Shown: positions 24,139 to 29,805 of the stretch, one piece after another
How the letters are laid out: each line of letters begins with the position of its first letter
Numbering within the stretch: the first letter of the stretch is position 1
From: Alistipes sp.
GTDB taxonomy: Bacteria > Bacteroidota > Bacteroidia > Bacteroidales > Rikenellaceae
NCBI GenBank assembly: GCA_019422485.1
Contig: JAHZDG010000014.1
Span: forward strand, 29,787-59,591
Reading direction: 5' to 3'
DNA: 29,805 nucleotides
The notes under the pieces: model-generated
Told to the model about the DNA's origin: nothing
The model's input: only the letters and a program-made list of their open reading frames with translations
Database searches by the model: none
Position numbers and translations under genes: made by a program

Positions 24139-25428
24139 ATGACTTATTCTGAAACCCTCGATTTTCTGTATCATTCCCTGCCGGTTTTTCAACACATCGG
24201 AGGCAGCGCCTACAAAGCCGGTCTGGACAACATCTTGAGTCTGGAAGCCGAACTGGGCGATCCGCATCGACGTTTTGCCAGCGTTCACGTGGCCGGCACC
24301 AACGGCAAAGGCTCGGTTTCCCACATGGTCGCTGCCGTTCTGCAGGCAGCCGGTTACCGCACCGGACTGTTCACCTCGCCACACTTGCAAGACTTTCGGG
24401 AACGCATCCGGGTCAACGGAGAAATGATCTCCGAAGAGGCCGTGATCCGTTTTGTGGAACAACATCGGGAAGCCATCGATCGGATCGGTCCCTCGTTTTT
24501 CGAAGCCACCACCGCTATGGCCTTCGACCATTTTGCACGGGAAGGGGTCGATGTTGCCGTCATCGAGGTGGGCATGGGAGGCCGTCTCGACTCGACCAAT
24601 ATCATCCGACCCCGGGTGAGCGTCATCACCAACATCAGCCGTGACCACGCCCAATTTTTGGGGAATACCCTGCCGGAAATTGCCGGTGAAAAAGCCGGCA
24701 TCATCAAGGAAGAGACTCCGGTCGTGATTGGACAGAGCCAACTCGAGACACAAATGGTCTTCATCAGCCGCGCCAAAGAGCTGCATGCTCCCATTCTGTT
24801 CGCCGACCAGCTCTATGAGGTCACCGAACAGATTCATCGCGACGACTGCCAGCAATTCAAGGTCCGCAGCCGCATGGACGGCGAAGAGTTCACCCTCGAA
24901 CTGGATCTTCAGGGCGACTACCAACGGCTGAATCTGCTCACGGCCCTAACAACCCTGGATGTGCTCAACGGGGCGGGCGGATTGCAAATTCCTCAAGCCG
25001 CTGTTCGTCAGGGATTGGCCCAGGCCGCCCGTTCGACCGGCCTGCGGGGTCGGTGGCAAATTCTCGACCACCAACCCCTGACGGTCTGCGACACCGGCCA
25101 CAACGAAGGAGGATTGAGCGAAACCCTGGCCCAGATCAACCGTCAAACCTACCGGAAGCTATATATGGTTTTGGGATTCGTTTCCGACAAAGAGATCGAC
25201 CGGGTATTACCGATGATGCCTCGCGAGGCCCACTACCTGTTCACCCAGGCCTCCATCGAGCGGGCCATGCCGGCTCAGGAGTTGAGCCAGCGGGCCGCCG
25301 CCTACGGGCTGCAGGGCGAAACGATACCTCATGTGCAGCAGGCCGTCACCCGAGCCCGCGAATTGGCCGGGCCCGAAGATATGATCTATATCGGAGGCAG
25401 CACTTTTGTGGTGGCGGAATTGGGATAA
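24139..25428 (+). CDS. folC: Dihydrofolate/folylpolyglutamate synthase
   Basis: Adds glutamate to dihydropteroate or folates. The 429-residue Mur-ligase-like enzyme has the P-loop GTNGKGS at 53-59, TSPHLQDFRERI at 79-90, VGMGGRLDSTNI and TNISRDHAQFLG in the central ATPase domain, and a C-terminal domain with VCDTGHNEGG and VLGFVSDKEID. Length and motifs are those of the bifunctional FolC family. It lies 113 bp after lnt on the same strand. Its last codons carry the -33 element of the tyrS promoter. Confidence 0.95.
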   Translation: MTYSETLDFLYHSLPVFQHIGGSAYKAGLDNILSLEAELGDPHRRFASVHVAGTNGKGSVSHMVAAVLQAAGYRTGLFTSPHLQDFRERIRVNGEMISEEAVIRFVEQHREAIDRIGPSFFEATTAMAFDHFAREGVDVAVIEVGMGGRLDSTNIIRPRVSVITNISRDHAQFLGNTLPEIAGEKAGIIKEETPVVIGQSQLETQMVFISRAKELHAPILFADQLYEVTEQIHRDDCQQFKVRSRMDGEEFTLELDLQGDYQRLNLLTALTTLDVLNGAGGLQIPQAAVRQGLAQAARSTGLRGRWQILDHQPLTVCDTGHNEGGLSETLAQINRQTYRKLYMVLGFVSDKEIDRVLPMMPREAHYLFTQASIERAMPAQELSQRAAAYGLQGETIPHVQQAVTRARELAGPEDMIYIGGSTFVVAELG

Positions 25429-25450
25429 AACGTTTTATTGACTACCTTTG
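25420..25450 (+). promoter_or_regulatory. Promoter of tyrS overlapping the end of folC
   Basis: TTGG (25420-25423), 19 bases, then TACCTTTG (25443-25450). The first element is inside the last folC codons. The predicted start near 25457 leaves a leader of about 60 bases before the tyrS ATG. Confidence 0.7.
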
Positions 25451-25517
25451 CGCGTTACGGGGACCTGTGCGCCGAAAGAGCCGAAAACCCCGGACCTAAA
25501 AAACAAACTCTCATCCG

Positions 25518-26807
25518 ATGAACTTTGTAGAAGAACTCAAATGGAGGGGCATGATTCAGGACATGGTGCCCGGAACCGAAGAACAACTGGCCAAAGAGAT
25601 GACCACCGCCTATGTGGGGATCGACCCCACGGCCGACTCGTTGCACATCGGCCACTTGGTCAGCATCATGATTCTGAAACACTTTCAGCGCTGCGGACAC
25701 AAACCCATTTTTCTGGTAGGGGGTGCCACCGGTATGATCGGCGACCCTTCGGGCAAATCGCTCGAACGCAACCTGCTGGACGAAGAGACGCTGCGTCGTA
25801 ATCAAGAAGGGATCAAAGCCCAGTTGTCACGTTTGGTCGATTTCACCTCCGACGCTCCGAATGCGGCCGAACTGGTGAACAACTACGACTGGATGAAAAA
25901 CTATTCATTCCTGGAATTCATCCGCGATATCGGCAAACACATCACCGTCAACTATATGATGGCCAAAGATTCGGTCAAAAAACGTTTCAGCGGCGAAGGT
26001 GACGGGATGTCATTCACCGAATTCACCTACCAACTGGTACAAGGTTGCGACTTCCTGCACCTGTATCAGCACAAGAATTGCAAATTGCAGATGGGTGGTT
26101 CCGACCAATGGGGGAACATCACCACCGGGACCGAACTGATCCGCCGCAAAACGGGAGGGGAAGCCTTCGGTCTGACCTGCCCGCTGATCAAAAAATCCGA
26201 CGGCACGAAATTCGGGAAGACCGAATCGGGTAACGTTTGGCTCGACGCCCGCTACACCTCGCCTTACAAGTTCTACCAGTTCTGGCTGAACGTCAGCGAT
26301 GAAGATGCCGAACGCTACATCAAGATCTTCACCATGCTCGACCGGGAAACGATCGAGAAACTGATCGAAGAACATCGTCAGGCTCCTCACCTGCGCGTAT
26401 TGCAGAAGACCCTGGCCAAGGAGCTCACCTGCATGATCCACAGCGAAGCCGAATACGAAAAAGCCGTTGCTGCTTCGGGGATTCTGTTCGGGAACGCCAC
26501 GGCAGAAGCCCTACGCGGTCTGGACGAACAGACTTTCCTGCAGGTTTTCGAAGGAGTTCCCCGTTTCGACGTACCCGCATCAGCCCTGGAAGGAGGGATT
26601 GCCTTTGTCAATCTCTGCACCGAACAGGCCGCCATCTTCCCTTCTAAAGGTGAAGCCCGCAAGCTGATCCAAGGAGGTGGGGTATCGCTCAACAAAGAGA
26701 AAGTAACGGGTATCGATGTTACGGTCAGTGCATCGGACCTGATCTCCGGCAAATACCTGCTGGTACAGAAAGGCAAAAAGAACTATTTCCTGATTACCGT
26801 TCAATAA
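25518..26807 (+). CDS. tyrS: Tyrosyl-tRNA synthetase
   Basis: Class I synthetase that charges tRNA-Tyr. The 429-residue protein has YVGIDPTADSLHIGH with the HIGH motif at 43-46, GGATGMIGDPSGKS, the tyrosine pocket QGCDFLHLYQ and QMGGSDQWGNI, and the KMSKS-type loop as KFGKT at 231-235. The C-terminal S4 RNA-binding domain (about 360-429) ends YLLVQKGKKNYF. It is 12 bp before asnA and has its own promoter. Confidence 0.97.
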   Translation: MNFVEELKWRGMIQDMVPGTEEQLAKEMTTAYVGIDPTADSLHIGHLVSIMILKHFQRCGHKPIFLVGGATGMIGDPSGKSLERNLLDEETLRRNQEGIKAQLSRLVDFTSDAPNAAELVNNYDWMKNYSFLEFIRDIGKHITVNYMMAKDSVKKRFSGEGDGMSFTEFTYQLVQGCDFLHLYQHKNCKLQMGGSDQWGNITTGTELIRRKTGGEAFGLTCPLIKKSDGTKFGKTESGNVWLDARYTSPYKFYQFWLNVSDEDAERYIKIFTMLDRETIEKLIEEHRQAPHLRVLQKTLAKELTCMIHSEAEYEKAVAASGILFGNATAEALRGLDEQTFLQVFEGVPRFDVPASALEGGIAFVNLCTEQAAIFPSKGEARKLIQGGGVSLNKEKVTGIDVTVSASDLISGKYLLVQKGKKNYFLITVQ

Positions 26808-26819
26808 TCGCTCACGCCC

Positions 26820-27857
26820 ATGCCCTTAATCAAACCCGCCGGCTATCGCAACCTGCTCGGCAACGTCGAAAATACCGAAAAGGCCATCAAACATGTGAAA
26901 GACATGTTCCAGGCCAACTTATCGGCCCAGCTGGCCCTGTTGCGGGTAACAGCTCCGATGGTTGTACTCACCGGAACGGGGATCAACGATGACCTGAACG
27001 GTATCGAACGTCCGGTAACGTTTCCCATCCGGGCGATGGGTGAGCGCCAGGCCGAGGTGGTTCATTCACTGGCCAAATGGAAACGGCTCAAATTGGGGGA
27101 AATGGGTGTTCCCGTCGGACGGGGCATCTACACGGACATGAATGCGCTGCGTCCCGATGAAGATTTGGACAATCTGCATTCGATCTATGTCGATCAGTGG
27201 GACTGGGAGAAAGTCATCGCCAAGGAAGACCGCAACCTGGATTTTCTGAAACGGACGGTCCGCCGCATCTACGAAGCGATCAAGGTGACTGAAAACAAAC
27301 TGTATGTCGAATTTCCTCAGATTGTACCCACCTTGCCGGAAGAGATTCATTTCATTCACGCCCAACAGCTGTTGGACCTCTATCCGGATCTCACCCCGAA
27401 ACAACGCGAAAACGCCATCGTCAAAAAATATGGGGCTGTTTTCGTAATCGGTATCGGGTATCCGCTTTCGAATGGAGAGTTGCATGACGGCCGGGCCGCC
27501 GACTACGACGACTGGAGTACCCTCAACAGCGACGGTTACCACGGTCTCAACGGAGACATTCTGTTGTGGAATCCGCTGCTGGAAAGCGCCTTCGAAGTAT
27601 CGAGCATGGGGATCCGCGTAGACGAAACAGCCTTGCGACTCCAACTCGACATGCGGGATCAAGCCTACAAAAGCGAACTCTATTTTCATCGCCGCTTACT
27701 GGCCGGGGAACTGCCTTATACCATCGGCGGCGGGATCGGACAATCGCGGCTGTGTATGTACCTGTTACGCAAAGCGCACATCGGAGAGATCCAGAGCAGT
27801 ATCTGGCCCGAAAGCATGTACCGGGAATGCCACGAAGCCGGCATCGAACTGGTATAA
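26820..27857 (+). CDS. asnA: Aspartate-ammonia ligase (asparagine synthetase A)
   Basis: Makes asparagine from aspartate, ammonia and ATP. The 345-residue protein starts MPLIKPAGYRNLL and has VTAPMVVLTGTGINDDLNG, FPIRAMGERQAEVVHSLAKWKR, YVDQWDWEK, and the C-terminal GGGIGQSRLCMYLLRKAHIGE motif of this class II synthetase-like fold. Length is usual. It starts 12 bp after the tyrS stop, so the two are co-transcribed, and ends at a good terminator. Confidence 0.97.
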   Translation: MPLIKPAGYRNLLGNVENTEKAIKHVKDMFQANLSAQLALLRVTAPMVVLTGTGINDDLNGIERPVTFPIRAMGERQAEVVHSLAKWKRLKLGEMGVPVGRGIYTDMNALRPDEDLDNLHSIYVDQWDWEKVIAKEDRNLDFLKRTVRRIYEAIKVTENKLYVEFPQIVPTLPEEIHFIHAQQLLDLYPDLTPKQRENAIVKKYGAVFVIGIGYPLSNGELHDGRAADYDDWSTLNSDGYHGLNGDILLWNPLLESAFEVSSMGIRVDETALRLQLDMRDQAYKSELYFHRRLLAGELPYTIGGGIGQSRLCMYLLRKAHIGEIQSSIWPESMYRECHEAGIELV

Positions 27858-27884
27858 CCTCACTGATCAAATCAACCGCTATAC

Positions 27885-27919
27885 TCAGGCCGATCTTTAC
27901 AGATCGGCCTGATTCATTT
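27885..27919 (+). terminator. Intrinsic terminator of tyrS-asnA
   Basis: A perfect 12-bp stem TCAGGCCGATCT/AGATCGGCCTGA (27885-27896 with 27901-27912), TTAC loop, followed by TTCATTT. Confidence 0.85.
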
Positions 27920-28055
27920 ACGCCATCCGACCCGTTCCTCACTCCGGATCTTTTCGACAGAACACTTCGGACCTCGCCTCATACAAAATAACTCTTGTTC
28001 TGCCACCAAGCCCTAAACTCACACTCTCTCCAACTCAAGATTCTCTCCACGACCA

Positions 28056-28086
28056 ACAAAAAAGCGCGAAGCATAGCTCCGCGCTT
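28056..28086 (-). terminator. Intrinsic terminator of the thioredoxin gene
   Basis: On the minus strand AAGCGCG pairs with CGCGCTT (28086-28080 with 28068-28062) and is followed by TTTTGTTGG, 20 bp after the stop. The loop contains a further GAAGC-type pairing. Confidence 0.8.
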
Positions 28087-28106
28087 CGAATAACTCACAT
28101 TTACCG

Positions 28107-28529
28107 TTATTGGATATTGGCGACCACCTCTTGAACCTTCTTTATAAAGGCATCGGCATCATCTCCGCCAACGATTCGGCCCACTTCCTTGCCTTCCGCA
28201 TTCAAAATCAAGAAAGTCGGATAGGCTTCCACCCGATATTTCCGAGCGATTGTCATTCCTTCGCCCCTTTCGGCATCGAACTTCGCGTTCACAAACGTCT
28301 TATTGAAATAATCGCCCACCTTTTCCTGGGTGAAAACCCGACCGCTCATATATTTGCAGGGTCCACACCAGGTGGCATACACATCCACAAACAGATATTT
28401 GTCTGCTTCACCGGCTTTCGCCAACAACTCCTTGAAGGTTCCCTGCTCAAAGTTAACCCCTTTATTCTGAGCCGAAAGGGTGGTGGTGGCAAACAGTGCC
28501 AACAACGCCATCATCATCAGTTTCTTCAT
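28107..28529 (-). CDS. Exported thioredoxin-family protein
   Basis: A 140-residue protein with a signal peptide about 1-20 (MMMALLALFATTTLSAQ) and a single thioredoxin fold. The active site is W54-CGPC-K59 and the cis-proline is P104 (EAYPTF). It is a periplasmic disulfide oxidoreductase of the thioredoxin_7/DUF953-like small type; partner proteins are unknown. An in-frame GTG at 28580 would put 17 residues before the signal, so ATG 28529 is the start. It lies 128 bp behind rlmN, separated by a hairpin, and has its own terminator. Confidence 0.92.
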   Translation of the reverse strand: MKKLMMMALLALFATTTLSAQNKGVNFEQGTFKELLAKAGEADKYLFVDVYATWCGPCKYMSGRVFTQEKVGDYFNKTFVNAKFDAERGEGMTIARKYRVEAYPTFLILNAEGKEVGRIVGGDDADAFIKKVQEVVANIQ

Positions 28530-28566
28530 CTCTCTTTTCTTTATATAAATAAAACCATTGCGAAAC

Positions 28567-28594
28567 CATCCGTTCGTCACCTTCCGAACGGATG
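28567..28594 (-). terminator. Hairpin between rlmN and the thioredoxin gene
   Basis: A perfect 10-bp stem CATCCGTTCG/CGAACGGATG (28567-28576 with 28585-28594) and an 8-base loop, 63 bp after the rlmN stop. There is no T run directly after it, so it is a weak or factor-dependent terminator. Confidence 0.45.
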
Positions 28595-28657
28595 CCCTTT
28601 GTATGGAACGGAAAGGATCGACACTTTATTTTCCGTCGAACCCTCCCCGCTTCGTTT

Positions 28658-29692
28658 TTACCGTTTTTGCTGTTCCAAAGTAGATAGCAAACCGCATGCC
28701 GCTTGGATATCCTCGCCCCGAGAAGCACGAATCGTCGTAATAATTCCTTTGCGCGTCAGGTCGTCCCGGAAGCGAATCATCGTCGCTTCGTCCGATCCTT
28801 CCATCGGAGCCTCCGGAATCGAATGAAACCGAATCAGATTGACCCGGCACTTCAATCCATTCAGCAAACGGCTCAAAGCCTGCACATGAGCAGCCGTATC
28901 GTTCCATCCGCGGAACATGATGTATTCAAAGCTGACCCGCCGCTGGTGCGTAAAATCGTATTTCCGCAACGTTTTCACCACCTCGGCGATGGGATATTTA
29001 TTCTCCACCGGCATCAGTTCTCGCCGCTGTTCGCCCAGCGGATTATGCAGGCTGACCGCCAGATGGACTTTACTTTGGGCCAAGAACTTCTCCATAAAGG
29101 GAATGACCCCCACCGTCGACAGCGTGATGCGGGTCGGACTCCAGCCATAGCCCCAGGGAGAAGTCAGAATCTCCAACGAATCCGAAACATTTTCCCAGTT
29201 ATCCAACGGTTCCCCCATACCCATATATACCATATTAGTAAGGGTAGCTCCTTCCGGAATGGAGCGCATCTGGTTGAGAATTTCCCCGCTGGTCAGGTGA
29301 TGCGAAAAGCCCTGCCGGGCCGTCATGCAGAAACGACATCCCATCCGACAACCCGACTGAGAAGAAACGCACAGCGTCGCCCGATCCTTATCGGGAATAT
29401 AGGCTGATTCGATATAAGCCCCTTTTAAAGTAGGGAAGAGGTATTTTTTCGTACCGTCCGAGGAACACTGCACCCCGGCAAAAGCCAATCCGCCTACTTG
29501 ATATCGCTGCGCCAAAGCAGCCCGGTGGCGTTTCGAGAGATCGGTCATTTCATCCAGGGAAGTCGCCGAGCGCGCATACAACCATGCTGCCAGTTGCGGA
29601 GCCGCATAACGGGGCATCCCCAATTCAACCACCACTTCCCCCAATCGAGCGAGGGTCATTCCGAACAACCAAGGTTTCATCGACTCTTCCAT
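28658..29692 (-). CDS. rlmN: Dual-specificity 23S rRNA A2503 and tRNA A37 C2-methyltransferase
   Basis: Radical-SAM enzyme that methylates C2 of A2503 in 23S rRNA and A37 in some tRNAs. From ATG 29692 the protein has 344 residues. The 4Fe-4S cluster cysteines are C115, C119 and C122 in CRMGCRFCMTARQGF; the methyl-carrying cysteine is C333 (IQAACG). GMGEPLDNW and LSTVGVIPFM are family motifs. The alternative ATG 29680 begins MKPWLFGMTL and has GGAAGAG just upstream, so a start four codons later is possible. A tRNA-Ala and its terminator lie directly upstream on the same strand. Confidence 0.96.
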   Translation of the reverse strand: MEESMKPWLFGMTLARLGEVVVELGMPRYAAPQLAAWLYARSATSLDEMTDLSKRHRAALAQRYQVGGLAFAGVQCSSDGTKKYLFPTLKGAYIESAYIPDKDRATLCVSSQSGCRMGCRFCMTARQGFSHHLTSGEILNQMRSIPEGATLTNMVYMGMGEPLDNWENVSDSLEILTSPWGYGWSPTRITLSTVGVIPFMEKFLAQSKVHLAVSLHNPLGEQRRELMPVENKYPIAEVVKTLRKYDFTHQRRVSFEYIMFRGWNDTAAHVQALSRLLNGLKCRVNLIRFHSIPEAPMEGSDEATMIRFRDDLTRKGIITTIRASRGEDIQAACGLLSTLEQQKR

Positions 29693-29716
29693 AGGCACAA
29701 CGGATAGGATTATCAA

Positions 29717-29744
29717 CAAAAAAGGGCTGTCAGAAACAGCCCTT
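29717..29744 (-). terminator. Intrinsic terminator of tRNA-Ala
   Basis: On the minus strand AAGGGCTGT pairs with ACAGCCCTT (29744-29736 with 29730-29722), followed by TTTTGTTG. It ends 9 bases downstream of the tRNA and 24 bases upstream of the rlmN ATG. Confidence 0.88.
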
Positions 29745-29752
29745 CCCTTCGG

Positions 29753-29805
29753 TGGAGAATACGAGATTCGAACTCGTGACCTCTTGCATGCCATGCAAGC
29801 GCTCT
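29753..29805 (-). tRNA. tRNA-Ala, anticodon GGC, 5' part outside window
   Basis: The 3' part reads on the minus strand: anticodon stem CTTGC/GCAAG around loop ATGGCAT (anticodon GGC), T-arm ACGAG-TTCGAAT-CTCGT, acceptor ATTCTCC and discriminator A at 29753. The next bases are CCG, so CCA is not fully encoded. The D-arm and acceptor 5' strand lie past the window end. Confidence 0.93.

Overview
The window is bacterial chromosome from the Bacteroidetes, most likely the order Bacteroidales; a Rikenellaceae-like lineage is only a guess. The evidence is a short primary sigma factor of 286 residues without region 1.1, repeated -7 elements of the Bacteroidetes form TAnnTTTG, a CarboxypepD_reg-type TonB-dependent receptor, lipoprotein glycosidases, and the AsnA type of asparagine synthetase. 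Genes are densely packed and almost all are housekeeping. I see no insertion sequence, prophage, CRISPR array or rRNA.

Layout. 1-3067: a truncated lipoprotein glycosidase (minus) diverges from a GH78 alpha-L-rhamnosidase (plus). 3264-7968, all minus: rplY-pth-hslR (ribosomal protein L25, peptidyl-tRNA hydrolase, Hsp15-like), then a membrane-anchored helix-hairpin-helix protein with rpsU, then xerC overlapping hpf. 7969-8693: rplY promoter on one strand; two promoters, a repeat-containing leader, two tRNA-Leu genes and a terminator on the other. 9048-11270: a second probable rhamnosidase of GH106 type. 11271-15662, plus: metK behind a SAM-II-like leader, a DegP/HtrA protease, and rpoD. 15816-19635, minus: a TonB-dependent receptor and a lipoprotein metallophosphoesterase, 25 bp apart and probably one operon. 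19992-22356, minus: a LysE-family exporter overlapping cmk, then ispH. 22442-27857, plus: lnt, folC, tyrS (own promoter inside the end of folC) and asnA. 28107-29805, minus: tRNA-Ala (cut by the window end), rlmN and an exported thioredoxin.

Functionally, much of the window serves translation and ribosome care (L25, Pth, Hsp15, S21, HPF, TyrRS, RlmN, three tRNAs). A second theme is envelope and stress (Lnt, DegP, periplasmic thioredoxin). A third is glycan and phosphate scavenging (rhamnosidases; TonB receptor with phosphatase). RpoD and several matching promoters occur in the same window, so promoter calls can be cross-checked against each other.

The least ordinary signals are the SAM-II-like RNA placed right at the predicted metK transcription start, three 11-bp tandem repeats upstream of ispH, a Tyr-to-His change at a metal-ligand position of the phosphatase, and a repeat-bearing leader in front of the leucine tRNA pair. 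I did not find a multi-gene system that looks undescribed.
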